Source of the DNA: an uncultured Craurococcus sp.
GTDB taxonomy: Bacteria > Pseudomonadota > Alphaproteobacteria > Acetobacterales > Acetobacteraceae
Direction: 5' to 3'
Assembly: GCA_902805545.1 (NCBI GenBank)
Contig: CADCTD010000178.1
Span: 33,864-97,863 of the forward strand
Length of the DNA stretch: 64,000 nucleotides
Shown here piece after piece: positions 16,364 through 25,593 of the stretch. The notes beneath the pieces are model-generated. The model made no database searches and was not told the origin of the DNA. It saw only the letters and a program-made list of their open reading frames with translations. Position numbers and translations under genes: made by a program. Each line of letters begins with the position of its first letter. Position 1 is the first letter of the stretch.

Positions 16364-18133
16364 ATGCGCAGCACCCTCCTCGCCGCCGCGCTGCTGGCCG
16401 CGGCCCCCGCCGCGGCGCAGACCCCGCTGCAGTCCTGGCAGATGAACCAGCAGCAGCAATTGCTGAACCAGTCGGCCGCCGGCCTCGCCGCCCAGGGCCG
16501 CGCCGGCATGGTGGCGCCGAGCACCGGCGTGGTGCAGACCCTGCCGAACCTCCTCGGCTCGGAGCGCGTCGTCTCCCGCGCCGGCCAGGTGACGGAGTCC
16601 GAGGGCGGCCCGGTCGCCATCGGCCCGCTCGGCGACGGCCAGCGCGCCGCCGGCGTGACCGCCGTCTTCGGCGCCAGCCTCTTCACCCGCGAGGCGCCCG
16701 CCGTCTCCGACGCGCCCAACCCGAACTACGTCATCGTCCCGGGCGACCGCGTCTCGCTCCGCGTCTGGGGCGCCGTCGAGGCGGAGGCGATGGGCGTCGT
16801 CGACCCGTCCGGCAACCTCTTTCTGCCGAATATCGGCCCGATCCGCGTCGCCGGCACCCGCGCCGGCGACCTCCAGCGCGTGGTCGAGGCCGAGGTGCAG
16901 AAGGTCTACACCAGCCAGGTCCAGGTCTACGCCGTGCTGCTGTCCACGCAGCGCATCGGCGTCTTCGTCACCGGCTTCGTCCGCACCCCCGGCCGCTTCG
17001 GCGGCTCGGCGGCGGACAGCGTGATCGACTTCCTGGTCCGCGCAGGCGGCGTCGATCCCGGCCGTGGCTCCTACCGCGAGATCGCCATCCAGCGCGGCGG
17101 CCGCAGCGTCGCCAATGTCGATCTCTACCGCTTCCTGACCGAGGGCACCCTGCCGCAGGTCCGGCTGCAGGAGGGCGACACCATCGTCGTCGCCCGCCAG
17201 CGCGCCGTGGTCGGCGCCGACGGCGCGGTGCGCAACAACTACCTCTTCGAGGTGCCCGGCCGCGCCATGACGGGGCGGGAGCTGATCGACTATGCCCGTC
17301 CCCTCCCCGCTGCCACCAATGCGGTGGTGCGCGGCAGCCGCGGCGGCCAGCCCTTCTCCCGCTACGCGACGCTGACCGAGCTCGCCGGCCAGGTCCTGGC
17401 GGACCAGGACACTGTCACCTTCATCACCGACAGCCCGGCGCGGACGGTGCGCGTCACCGTCGAGGGCAGCCGCATCGGCCCCTCGGTGCTGGTCGCCGAG
17501 CGCGACACCCAGCTCTGCCAGCTGCTCGACCATATCGCGGTGGACCCGGTGCTGGCCGATACCCGCTCGGTCTTCCTCCTCCGCCCCTCGGTCGCCCAGC
17601 AGCAGCGCCGCGCCATCGACGAGGCGCTGGACCGGCTGGAGCGCCAGCTCTTCCTCGCCGTCTCGCCGACCACCGGCGTCGCGGCGATCCGGGCGAGCGA
17701 GGCCAATCTCGTCTCCTCCTACATCCAGCGCGCCCGGCGCACCCAGCCGGAGGGCCGCGTCGTCGTCTCCGACCGCGACGGCCGCTGCGCCCCGATCCGG
17801 CTCGAGGATGGGGATGTCATTGTCATCCCCGAGCGGTCGCAGACGGTGCTGGTCGCCGGCGAGGTCACCGCGCCGCATGCCGTCATCTGGCGGCAGGGGA
17901 TGCGGCTCACCGACTATGTTCGCGCCGCCGGCGGCTTCACGCCGCGTGGCAATGAGGGCTCGATCATGATCCGCCGCGCCAGCGGCGAGCTGGTGCTCGA
18001 CCCGCAGGAGGCTCCGCGCCCGGGCGAGGAGCTGATCGTCCTGCCGCGGCTCGATCCCAAGGCCTTCCAGATCGGCAGCGACCTGCTGGGCCTGCTCTAC
18101 CAGATCGCCGTCTCGACCCGCATCTTCCTCTGA
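16364..18133 (+). CDS. kpsD: Polysaccharide export outer-membrane protein (KpsD/Wza-like, SLBB domains)
   Basis: A 589-residue exported protein that should form the outer-membrane or periplasmic part of the capsule channel. The signal peptide is RSTLLAAALLAAAPAAAQ. The Poly_export domain begins about residue 110 (YVIVPGDRVSLRVWGAVEAE, FLPNIGPIRVAGT). Several SLBB-type repeats follow, for example VFVTGFVRTPGRFGG and VLVAGEVTAPHAVIW. No lipobox is present, as in KpsD and unlike Wza. I chose ATG 16364 just before the signal peptide; 16349 is also possible. It is the last gene before a strong hairpin terminator. Confidence 0.9.
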   Translation: MRSTLLAAALLAAAPAAAQTPLQSWQMNQQQQLLNQSAAGLAAQGRAGMVAPSTGVVQTLPNLLGSERVVSRAGQVTESEGGPVAIGPLGDGQRAAGVTAVFGASLFTREAPAVSDAPNPNYVIVPGDRVSLRVWGAVEAEAMGVVDPSGNLFLPNIGPIRVAGTRAGDLQRVVEAEVQKVYTSQVQVYAVLLSTQRIGVFVTGFVRTPGRFGGSAADSVIDFLVRAGGVDPGRGSYREIAIQRGGRSVANVDLYRFLTEGTLPQVRLQEGDTIVVARQRAVVGADGAVRNNYLFEVPGRAMTGRELIDYARPLPAATNAVVRGSRGGQPFSRYATLTELAGQVLADQDTVTFITDSPARTVRVTVEGSRIGPSVLVAERDTQLCQLLDHIAVDPVLADTRSVFLLRPSVAQQQRRAIDEALDRLERQLFLAVSPTTGVAAIRASEANLVSSYIQRARRTQPEGRVVVSDRDGRCAPIRLEDGDVIVIPERSQTVLVAGEVTAPHAVIWRQGMRLTDYVRAAGGFTPRGNEGSIMIRRASGELVLDPQEAPRPGEELIVLPRLDPKAFQIGSDLLGLLYQIAVSTRIFL

Positions 18134-18152
18134 GCGGGGAGCCTCGACGGAA

Positions 18153-18185
18153 AACCCCTCCCGGGCAGGCCGCCCGGGAGGGGTT
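18153..18185. terminator. Strong bidirectional hairpin terminator after the capsule-export operon
   Basis: A perfect 14-base-pair stem (AACCCCTCCCGGGC with GCCCGGGAGGGGTT) and a 5-base loop lie between two convergent genes. A short T-run flanks the stem on each strand (TTCTT on +, TTTT on -). Confidence 0.85.
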
Positions 18186-18212
18186 CTTCATATCCGGCGT
18201 TGAAGCGGCGCC

Positions 18213-20411
18213 TCAGGCGAAGACCATCCGTGGCAGCGCCGCGCGCTCCAGGTAGTCGAGCCGCGCCGCCAGGTCATCCCGCCGGCAGGCCATCAGGCTG
18301 CGCACACCGATGGCCACCTGCCGGCCATCCGGTAGGGCCGCGCCGCGATCGGCCTCGATTTCAACCTCGATCTCGCTGCCTGCAGCCGCTTCGAGCTCGA
18401 GCATGCAGAACAGCGCCTCGCCCGCCGCCGCCGTCACCTCGCGGAAGGGACCGGCCGCGGCGCCCCGCATGCCGGCACGGATGCGGAAGGCGACGGCTTC
18501 CGGCGGCGCCAACAATTCGAGATAGACGCGCAACCGCCCCGCCTCGGCCCCCGGCTCCAGCGGCAGGCGCAGCAGGCTCTGCCCCGGGCCGGTCCAGGCG
18601 CCCCAATCCTCCAGCCGATGCCAGCCCTCGCCATCCCGCAGCAGGTCGGCGACCCCCATGGCGAGGCTCGGCTCCGGCCCCGGCAGCAGGCGTAGCGGAT
18701 GCACCTCGCCCAGCCGGCAGGCGAGCCTCGCCCGCGGCGCCGGCAGGCGGATGCGCCCGGCCTCGCGCACCGCATCTTGGATCTGCGCCGCGACCTCCGC
18801 CCAGCGCCGCGGCGGCGGGCCGGCCGCCAGCGCCGCCTCCCGCCCCACCCGGAAGCCCGCCTCGAAGATCAGCCGCTCCAGCTTCGCCACCAGGTCGGGC
18901 TCGCTCTGCGGGGTGAAGTAGACGGCACCGTCCCGCCCTGCCTCGCGCAGCGAGGAATGGTCCGGCACCAGCGGCACCTTCCCGGCCGCGAGGCTCTCCG
19001 TCACCGGCAGGCCCCAGCCCTCGTAGAAGCTGTTGTAGAGGGTGAAGAGGCAGCCCCGGTAGAGCGCGGCCAGCTCGGTATCCGGCACGCCGTGCAGCAG
19101 GTGCACCTTGGCCCTGAGCGCCGGCGAATTCCGGTGCAGCTGCAGCGCCGCCTCGGCCAGCCAGCCGAGCTTGCCGACGCAGACGAGGTCCGGCACCGCC
19201 TCCGCCCCGTGCCGTCGCAGCAGGCTGAGCCAGGCATTGAAGGCGAGCAGGTGGTTCTTCCGCGACTCGATCGTGCCGACGAAGAGCACGTAGGGCCGGC
19301 CGGAGCGCAGCAGCGGCGGCAGCGCCGCAGCGGCGGGCATCGGGTCCGCGGCGTCGAGCGGCACGGTGAAAGCCGGGATCTCGAGTCCCGGCAGCAGCCG
19401 CCGCTGAGCGCGCCGGAAATCCCTCCGCGTGCAGTCGGAGTTGGTCAGCACCGCATCCGCATGCAGGCAGACCGAGACGAACCAGCGGGCGAATTCATCG
19501 ACCAGCCCGCTCGAGCAATGCTCCGGCACCAGCAGCGGAATGCAGTCGTGGATGAAGGGGATGTAGCGCAGGCCGAAGCGCGCCTGGGCCTGGCGCACCG
19601 CCCGCAGGTAGTCGGGAATCCACCAGGAGGTGCCGAGGTTGACGAGGCTCGCCCCCGGCGGCAGTTCGAGCGGCGCCGCCTCGCGCAATGCCTGCTCCAC
19701 CGCCTGGACCGCCGCGCGCCAGGCCGGGTCCTGCACCGCGCTGCCATCGCGCGACAGCGCCGCGAGCCGCAGGAAGAGTGCCGGCGCCACCGGCTTCCAC
19801 CGCCCCGTGCCGGCGTCGAAGCCGGTGATTGCGACGCCGCCGGCATCCGCCGCGGCCAGCGCCTCGCGGATGATGTTGAGCTGCACCCGCTGGATGCCCG
19901 TCGGCGCGCGGTTGTGGCGGAAATAGTCGATCAGGTCGGAGGCGTCGAAGATGAGCGCGCCGGCCCCGGTCGGCAGCACGGCCGGCAGCTCGGCCGGCGC
20001 CGCCATCGCCGCCCCGGCCGGCGCCGTATGCAGCGCCAGCAGCTCGGACCGCGCCGCGTTATTCGCCGGGTCGAGGGTCAGCGCCCGCGCGTACTCCTCC
20101 AGCGCCTCCTCCGGGCGGCCGAGCAGCTTCAGCGCATGCCCGATCTGGAGGTGGATGTCGGCATCCTCGGGGCATTGCCGCTCGGCCTCGCGATAGGCGA
20201 GCAGCGCCGCATGCGGATCCCCGGACTCCTTCAGGCAGTGCCCGTACTGGACGCGGATCGACCAATCCTGCGGCCGCAGGCGGAGGAAGGCGGCATAGGC
20301 GGCCGCGGCTTCGGCCCAGGAATGGCCGTCACGCAGGGCATCGGCCCGGGCGAGGACCTCATCGGGACCGCCCCCCGCCGCGGCCGCACCGCCCCAGGTC
20401 ATGACATCCAT
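18213..20411 (-). CDS. TPR-glycosyltransferase fusion (GT4)
   Basis: A 732-residue protein in three parts. Residues about 20-125 are TPR repeats (AAYAAFLRLRPQDWSIRVQYG, EEALEEYARALTLDPANN). Residues about 150-560 form a GT4 transferase, with VLFVGTIESRKNHLLAFNAW and the donor-binding FYEGWGLPVTESLAAG. The last 160 residues are a beta-rich domain of unknown role. It converges on the capsule-export genes and probably adds sugars to the capsule or another surface glycan. The TPR part may hold partner proteins or the acceptor. Met4 (20402) is an alternative start. Confidence 0.82.
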   Translation of the reverse strand: MDVMTWGGAAAAGGGPDEVLARADALRDGHSWAEAAAAYAAFLRLRPQDWSIRVQYGHCLKESGDPHAALLAYREAERQCPEDADIHLQIGHALKLLGRPEEALEEYARALTLDPANNAARSELLALHTAPAGAAMAAPAELPAVLPTGAGALIFDASDLIDYFRHNRAPTGIQRVQLNIIREALAAADAGGVAITGFDAGTGRWKPVAPALFLRLAALSRDGSAVQDPAWRAAVQAVEQALREAAPLELPPGASLVNLGTSWWIPDYLRAVRQAQARFGLRYIPFIHDCIPLLVPEHCSSGLVDEFARWFVSVCLHADAVLTNSDCTRRDFRRAQRRLLPGLEIPAFTVPLDAADPMPAAAALPPLLRSGRPYVLFVGTIESRKNHLLAFNAWLSLLRRHGAEAVPDLVCVGKLGWLAEAALQLHRNSPALRAKVHLLHGVPDTELAALYRGCLFTLYNSFYEGWGLPVTESLAAGKVPLVPDHSSLREAGRDGAVYFTPQSEPDLVAKLERLIFEAGFRVGREAALAAGPPPRRWAEVAAQIQDAVREAGRIRLPAPRARLACRLGEVHPLRLLPGPEPSLAMGVADLLRDGEGWHRLEDWGAWTGPGQSLLRLPLEPGAEAGRLRVYLELLAPPEAVAFRIRAGMRGAAAGPFREVTAAAGEALFCMLELEAAAGSEIEVEIEADRGAALPDGRQVAIGVRSLMACRRDDLAARLDYLERAALPRMVFA

Positions 20412-20494
20412 CCGACGGCTCTCCGCACGCGACCAGACCAGCCCGCGGTGAACCGCGGCTGACCGGACCGGTATCCCCTATCGCCGCCTTGCGC

Positions 20495-20665
20495 TCAAGC
20501 GAATGCGAGGACCAGAATGAGGATCGGCGAGAGCAGCAGGAGAATTGCGCTGGCGCGCAGCAGGACGACGGCGATGTCCACCAGACCGATCGCCGCGACG
20601 CTGCGCAATGGGAGGGCGGCATCCGCCGCCGCCAAGCCCGCAACCCTTTCCGACGACCGCGCCAC
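20495..20665 (-). CDS. Possible small membrane protein
   Basis: A 56-residue reading frame from GTG 20665, preceded by GGAG at 7 bases. It has a polar N-terminus (ARSSERVAGLAAADAALPL) and a strongly hydrophobic C-terminal helix (ASAILLLLSPILILVLAFA), typical of a single-pass small protein. It lies in the 413-base gap 20412-20824 between two divergent glycosyltransferases. I do not recognise it, and the frame could be fortuitous. Confidence 0.35.
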   Translation of the reverse strand: MARSSERVAGLAAADAALPLRSVAAIGLVDIAVVLLRASAILLLLSPILILVLAFA

Positions 20666-20735
20666 GACAGGCTCCTGAACCAACTACGCGATATGACACC
20701 CAGCCCTACCGCGCCACAAGAGATATCAGGAGGTG

Positions 20736-20828
20736 ATGAAGGCTTCGGAAATGCCAGGTCCCTTTTCTCTGTTTCAAATTTCTGTGCATGTCGAACCGAT
20801 GCTTCCGATCCCGAAGGCGCCCGCATGA
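20736..20828 (+). CDS. Putative 30-residue leader peptide coupled to glycosyltransferase
   Basis: The sequence AGGAGGTGAT at 20728-20737 is a 10-base match to the complement of the 16S rRNA 3' end and runs into an ATG at 20736. The frame (MKASEMPGPFSLFQ...) ends in TGA at 20826-20828. That stop overlaps the ATG of the glycosyltransferase as ATGA. The spacing from AGGAGG to this ATG is only 2 bases, so an internal ATG at 20751 may be used instead. The peptide resembles no known protein and may serve for translational coupling. Confidence 0.45.
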   Translation: MKASEMPGPFSLFQISVHVEPMLPIPKAPA

Positions 20829-22204
20829 CCTCCAAGGCCCGCCCCCGCGTGTTCCTCGACGGCTACAACCTCGCCCTCGGCCAGGGCACCGGCGTCGCCA
20901 CCTATGCACGCAATCTGAGCCTGGCGATGGGCTCGCTCGGCACCGAGGTCGGCGTGCTCTACGGCACCCGCGCCGCCCCCTCGCTCGACCCGCTGATCCG
21001 CGAGATCGCCTTCTTCGACGAGCGTGTCGGCAGCCCGCCGGGTTGGCTCGTCGCGCTTCGCCGCGCGAGGCGCATGTGGCGCGCCGCGGTCGGCGAGCTG
21101 GCGGTGCCGGTGCCCATCACCGGCCAGGTGATCGCCACGACCTTCCGCGACCGCCTGCCGCATTTCGACGAGATCTGGAACTCCCAGGACCTGTTCCAGC
21201 AGGCCCATGCGCATTTCCGCGTCTTCGGCGTCGAGCTGCAGGTGACGATCCCCGACCGGCCGCAGCTCATGCACTGGACCTATCCGCTGCCGCTCCGGGC
21301 CAAGGGCACCCGCAACATCTACACGATGCACGACCTGGTGCCGCTGCGCCTGCCCTACACGACGCTCGACAACAAGCGCCGCTACTACCGGCTGAACCGC
21401 CGCCTCGGCCGTGATGCAGACCATATCGTCACCGTCTCCGAGGCTTCGAAGCGGGACATCGTGAACCTGCTCGGCGTGCCGGAGGAGCGCGTCACCAACA
21501 CCTACCAGGCGGTCGACATCCCCCGGAAGTTCACCGACGTGCCGATGCACCAGGTTGCCGCCGAGGTGCAGGGCAGCTTCGGCCTGGAGGCCGGTGGCTA
21601 CTGGCTCTTCTTCGGCGCCATCGAGCCGAAGAAGAATGTCGGCCGCATGATCCAGGCCTTCCTCGCCAGCGGCGTCGAGGGCCCGCTCGTCATCGTCGGC
21701 AAGAAGGCCTGGAAGTCGGAGGAGGAGCTTCGGCTCATGTTCGACGACCATATCCGCTACCTGGTGCAGGAGGGGATGACGCTCCGCACCCGGCACAAGA
21801 TCATGCTGCTCGACTACGCTCCCTTCCGCTTGCTGGTGAACCTCATCCGCGGCGCGCGTGGCGTGCTCTTCCCCTCGCTCTACGAGGGCTTCGGCCTGCC
21901 GGCGCTCGAGTCGATGCTGCTCGGCACGCCCGTCATCACCTCCAACACCGCCTCCATGCCGGAGGTGGTGGGCGATGCGGCGCTGACCGTCGACCCCTAC
22001 GACATCTCCGCACTGGTCCAGGCGATCCAGGCGATGGATCGGGACGAGCTGCTGCGCGCCCGCCTGGCCCATGCCGGACCGCAGCGCGCCGCCCTGTTCA
22101 GCGCCGAACGCTACGCTGCGCGGCTGGCCGAGCTCTACACCCGCCTGGGCGTCCCGCCGGCCGCCCGGCAGCCGTCGGCGGCCGGCTACCGGATGGCGGT
22201 CTGA
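20825..22204 (+). CDS. Glycosyltransferase family 4
   Basis: A 459-residue GT-B transferase. The N-terminal half opens [20 protein letters not shown], typical of mannosyl- and rhamnosyltransferase-like GT4 enzymes. The acceptor region includes [17 protein letters not shown]. The C-terminal half has [18 protein letters not shown] and the EX7E donor block [22 protein letters not shown] 20825 overlaps the stop of an upstream leader peptide, and its own ribosome site is weak. Beside the capsule export genes and a divergent TPR-glycosyltransferase, it probably builds the exported polymer. Sugar specificity unknown. Confidence 0.9.
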   Translation: MTSKARPRVFLDGYNLALGQGTGVATYARNLSLAMGSLGTEVGVLYGTRAAPSLDPLIREIAFFDERVGSPPGWLVALRRARRMWRAAVGELAVPVPITGQVIATTFRDRLPHFDEIWNSQDLFQQAHAHFRVFGVELQVTIPDRPQLMHWTYPLPLRAKGTRNIYTMHDLVPLRLPYTTLDNKRRYYRLNRRLGRDADHIVTVSEASKRDIVNLLGVPEERVTNTYQAVDIPRKFTDVPMHQVAAEVQGSFGLEAGGYWLFFGAIEPKKNVGRMIQAFLASGVEGPLVIVGKKAWKSEEELRLMFDDHIRYLVQEGMTLRTRHKIMLLDYAPFRLLVNLIRGARGVLFPSLYEGFGLPALESMLLGTPVITSNTASMPEVVGDAALTVDPYDISALVQAIQAMDRDELLRARLAHAGPQRAALFSAERYAARLAELYTRLGVPPAARQPSAAGYRMAV

Positions 22205-22262
22205 GCCCGACGGCGCCATGGTTCCATCACAATGCAGGATTAATTCAGCACCTCAACAGAAC

Positions 22263-22291
22263 TTGACACCGCCACTGATCGCGGTCCGCTA
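22263..22291 (+). promoter_or_regulatory. Possible promoter of the response regulator
   Basis: TTGACA is a perfect -35 box at 22263-22268. A weak -10 candidate (CCGCTA or CGCTAA) lies 17-18 bases downstream. It falls in a relatively AT-rich 156-base gap and leaves a leader of about 60 bases before the ATG at 22361. Confidence 0.35.
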
Positions 22292-22360
22292 AACCATTGG
22301 TAGGCGTTGTGGAACAACCACCTCCAAGCAGGGTTGCAACGCCAGTGGAACGAGGCAGCG

Positions 22361-22789
22361 ATGAATCAGGCGCTCGAAGCTGGGAATGGCATACGCGTCC
22401 TGGTGGCGGAGGATGAACCGCTTGCCGCCATGGTCGTCGAGGATGTCCTGAGCGAACTCGGCTATGACGTGCTGCTGGCCTCGGATGGCGAGGAGGCGAT
22501 GCGGCTCGCCGAGCGCCAGGTCTTCGACGTGCTGGTGACCGACCTTGCCATGCCGCGGATGACGGGGTGGGAGCTGATCCCGCGCCTCCGCTCCAAGCGC
22601 CCGGACCTGCCGGTGGTGGTGATGACCGGCTTCCTCCCTCCGAACGGGCGGGAGGTGCTTCTCTCCGGCCAGAGCGGGCCGCTCGCCCTGGTGCTGAAGC
22701 CTTTCGAGATCAGCCACCTGGTCCGGGCCCTTGAGAAGGTCATCGGCAACCGGGCCGAGTGCGGCCCGGCCCTGCTCCCGGTGTCCTGA
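22361..22789 (+). CDS. Single-domain response regulator (CheY-like)
   Basis: A 142-residue receiver domain without an output domain. Acidic residues EDE at 17-19, phospho-acceptor Asp61 (VTDLAMPRMTG), Thr89 (VVVMTGF) and Lys113 (VLKPFE) are all present, so phosphorylation should work. GAGG precedes the ATG; a longer TTG start at 22307 is less likely. It stands alone, with no histidine kinase nearby. It may act by protein contact, for example with a hybrid kinase encoded elsewhere. A link to the nearby capsule genes is speculative. Confidence 0.88.
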   Translation: MNQALEAGNGIRVLVAEDEPLAAMVVEDVLSELGYDVLLASDGEEAMRLAERQVFDVLVTDLAMPRMTGWELIPRLRSKRPDLPVVVMTGFLPPNGREVLLSGQSGPLALVLKPFEISHLVRALEKVIGNRAECGPALLPVS

Positions 22790-22921
22790 AAGGCGGTCGG
22801 CGCGGGCGCTGCCCGCCGTGGCGCCGGGATGGCGCCCTGGCCTCGTGCCCCGGATGGGCCGGCAGCGCCGATCAGGCGGGTGACCCGATCGGTGCCTGCT
22901 CCAGGCCGGGGCGGCCAGGTC

Positions 22922-24460
22922 TCAGATCATCAGCTCGATCAGGAATGGCCCGGGCCGGGCGAAGCTCTGCGCCATCAGGTCGCCGAGCGCTTCGAGCGTC
23001 GTCGCCTGCGCCGCCTCGACGCCCATGGAGTTGGCGAGCTGGACCCAGCCGATATCGGGATTGCCGAGATCGAGCATGTCCATGGCCGTCCGTCCCGGAT
23101 TCGCACCGACATTCTGGTACTCGCCGAGCAGGATCTGATACTTGCGGTTGGAGAGCAGCACGGTCGTCACCGGCAGCTTCTCGCGCGCCTGGGTCCAGAG
23201 GCCCTGCACCGTGTACATGGCGCTGCCGTCGGCCTGCAGGCCAATGACGCGGCGGCCGCCGCCGGCCAGCGCCGCGCCGACCGCGACGGGGATGCCGTAG
23301 CCGATGGCGCCGCCGCAATTCTGCAGCCAGTCATGCGCCGGCGCCGCCACCGTCTCGGGGAAGAAGCCACGGCCATAGGTGACGGATTCATCGACCACGA
23401 TCGAGCCTTCCGGCATCAGCGCGGCGACGGCGCGGGCGAGGCCCTCGGGCGAGAGGGCGCCGCGCGGCGCTTCCGGGCGCTGGCCGGCGGAGGGGATCGC
23501 CGCAGCCGGGGCGCCAAGCTCCTCGGCGAGCGCCGCAAGCGCCGCCTCGGCATCCTGCTCGTAGCGGGTCAGGACATGGACCGCGGCATCGGCCGGGTAG
23601 AGGCGACTCGGCTTGCCGGGATAGCCGAAGAAGCCGATCGGCTCCTTGGCGTTGACGAGGACGAGGTGCTGGACATCGGCGAGCGCCGCGAGGGCCTGAT
23701 CGACCACATAGGGCACGCGGTCGAGCGGCAGGCGGCCCTGGCCGCGCTGGGTGCGGGCGTTCGACCCCTCGGCCAGCAGCCGGCAGCCGGTGGCGGCGGC
23801 GATGCGGTGGGCCTGGCGCTGGGCGCCCTCCGTCAGGGCGAGGCCGCCGAGCAGGAGCAGGATGCCGCGCTTCTCCCGCAGGATGCGGGCGACCTGCTTC
23901 ACCGCATGCGGGTCGGCCACGGGGACGGCGGGGACGGGCAGCGCGGGGGCGACGACGCCGCCCTCGTTCCAGGAGCTGTCGGAGGGGAGGATCAGCGTGG
24001 CGATCCCGCCGGGCGAGGTGCGGGCGGCCTGGATGGCGGTCGCGGCATCGGCGCCGACCTCCTCCGCGCGCGTCGAGGTGCGGGTCCAGGCGGAGACGCC
24101 CCTCGCCCAGCCTTCCGTGTCGGCGGTCAGCGGCGCGTCGAAGGGGCGGTGATAGACCGCCTGGTCGCCCACGATGTTGACGATGCCGGAGCGTGCGCGG
24201 CGGGCATCGTGCAGGCCGGCGAGTCCATTGGCGAGGCCGGGGCCGCAATGCAGCAGGGTGCAGGCCGGCCGCCCGGCGATGCGCCAGTAGCCATCCGCCG
24301 CGCCGGTGACGATGTTCTCCTGCAGGCCGAGGACGCAGCGCATGCCGGGAATCCGGTCGAGCGCCGCCACGAAATGCATCTCGCTGGTGCCGGGGTTGGA
24401 GAAGCAGACATCGACCCCTCCCCCGAGAAGGGTCTTCACCAGGCTTTCGGCTCCGTTCAC
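22922..24460 (-). CDS. Acetolactate synthase large subunit-like ThDP enzyme
   Basis: A 512-residue thiamine-diphosphate enzyme. The N-terminal PYR domain has VCFSNPGTSEMHFVAALD and the ThDP-activating Glu in LGLQENIVTGAADGY. The C-terminal PP domain has QADGSAMYTVQGLWTQ and the closing SNRKY, where most family members have NN. It is shorter than biosynthetic acetolactate synthases (about 570), has no small-subunit gene and belongs to the group often annotated 'acetolactate synthase large subunit' in catabolic clusters. The GTG start has AGAGGA upstream. It is divergent from an ABC importer, so its substrate may be an imported 2-oxo acid (inference). Confidence 0.8.
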   Translation of the reverse strand: MNGAESLVKTLLGGGVDVCFSNPGTSEMHFVAALDRIPGMRCVLGLQENIVTGAADGYWRIAGRPACTLLHCGPGLANGLAGLHDARRARSGIVNIVGDQAVYHRPFDAPLTADTEGWARGVSAWTRTSTRAEEVGADAATAIQAARTSPGGIATLILPSDSSWNEGGVVAPALPVPAVPVADPHAVKQVARILREKRGILLLLGGLALTEGAQRQAHRIAAATGCRLLAEGSNARTQRGQGRLPLDRVPYVVDQALAALADVQHLVLVNAKEPIGFFGYPGKPSRLYPADAAVHVLTRYEQDAEAALAALAEELGAPAAAIPSAGQRPEAPRGALSPEGLARAVAALMPEGSIVVDESVTYGRGFFPETVAAPAHDWLQNCGGAIGYGIPVAVGAALAGGGRRVIGLQADGSAMYTVQGLWTQAREKLPVTTVLLSNRKYQILLGEYQNVGANPGRTAMDMLDLGNPDIGWVQLANSMGVEAAQATTLEALGDLMAQSFARPGPFLIELMI

Positions 24461-24564
24461 GGCGCATTCCTCTCGTCTGTCGGGCGCAGGGTGCAGGGGC
24501 TTGCGGCGGTGGGCAAGATGGGGCGCGGCATGGCATTCTGTTGCGGAATCGAGGGGACACGTCC

Positions 24565-25593
24565 ATGACCGCAGAACGCTTCATCGTTTCGCGCCGGGTG
24601 GCGCTCGGGCTCGCCACGGGGCCGCTGCTGGTGGCCGCCGGCCAGGTGCGGGCGCAGCCGCGGCTCGACAAGGTGAGCTTCGTCACCAACTGGCGCGCCC
24701 AGGCCGAGCATGGCGGCTTCTACCAGGCGCAGGCGGCGGGGCTGTACCGCGCGGCGGGGCTCGAGGTGGAGCTGCGCTCGGGCGGGCCGCAGATCAACCC
24801 GGCGCAGCTGCTGATCGGCGGGCGGGTCGACATGGCGATGGGCAACGGGCTCGGCGCGCTGGGCTTCGTCCGTGAGGGGATCCCCTTCCTCTGCGTCGCC
24901 GCCGTCTTCCAGAAGGACCCGGTGGTGCTGATCGGGCATCCGGGCCAGGGCATCGACGGCTTCGCCTCGCTGAAGGGGCGGCCGGTGCTGATCAGCGCCG
25001 AGCCGCGCGTGACCTGGTGGCCCTATGTGCGGCAGAAGTTCGGGCTGAGCGACGAGCAGGTGCGGCCCTACACCTTCAGCCTGGCGCCCTTCCTTGCCGA
25101 CAAGCGGGTGGTGCAGCAGGGCTATCTCGGCAGCGAGCCCTTCTCCATCCGGCAGCAGGGCGTGGAGCCGGTGGTGCTGCTGGTGCATGACAGCGGCTTC
25201 CAGGACTACGGCACCACGATCAATGTCGGGGCGAAGACGCTCGCCGAGCGGCGCGAGGTGATCGGGCGCTTCGTCGATGCCAGCATGGCCGGCTGGGACC
25301 AGTACTTGAAGGGCAAGGCCGGCGGCTTCGACACGGACGGCGCCAACCGGCTGATCCGTCAGCAGAACCCCGACATGGGCGAGGACCTCATCGCCTATGG
25401 CACGGAGATGATGAACAAGGAGGGCATCGTGCGCTCGGGCGATGCCGCGCGCCTCGGCATCGGGGCGATGACGGAGGCGCGGTGGCAGGCGCTCTACGAG
25501 GCGGCCGCGCAGGTGGGCGTGGTGCCGCGCGCGATGGAGTGGCGGCGGGCCTTCGATGCGGGGCTGGTCGGGAAGGGCATCGGCAAGGCCTGA
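24565..25593 (+). CDS. NitT/TauT-type ABC substrate-binding protein (NMT1/THI5-like)
   Basis: Periplasmic binding protein of 342 residues. The signal peptide contains SRRVALGLATGPLLVAAG. The fold begins KVSFVTNWRAQAEHGGFYQA, the NMT1/THI5 pattern used for pyrimidine precursors, taurine, nitrate and sulfonates. A conserved block NPAQLLIGGRVDMAMGNG follows. GAGGGG sits 8 bases before ATG 24565. The ATPase and permease genes follow on the same strand after a 243-base gap, so the three make one importer. The substrate cannot be read; the divergent ThDP enzyme may be relevant. Confidence 0.88.
   Translation: MTAERFIVSRRVALGLATGPLLVAAGQVRAQPRLDKVSFVTNWRAQAEHGGFYQAQAAGLYRAAGLEVELRSGGPQINPAQLLIGGRVDMAMGNGLGALGFVREGIPFLCVAAVFQKDPVVLIGHPGQGIDGFASLKGRPVLISAEPRVTWWPYVRQKFGLSDEQVRPYTFSLAPFLADKRVVQQGYLGSEPFSIRQQGVEPVVLLVHDSGFQDYGTTINVGAKTLAERREVIGRFVDASMAGWDQYLKGKAGGFDTDGANRLIRQQNPDMGEDLIAYGTEMMNKEGIVRSGDAARLGIGAMTEARWQALYEAAAQVGVVPRAMEWRRAFDAGLVGKGIGKA

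Noticed and set aside
20412..22360. Replication origin in the AT-richer gaps 20700-20830 or 22205-22360
   Set aside because: No TTATNCACA-type DnaA boxes, iterons or replication genes seen. The skew change alone is reported as a finding, not as an origin feature.
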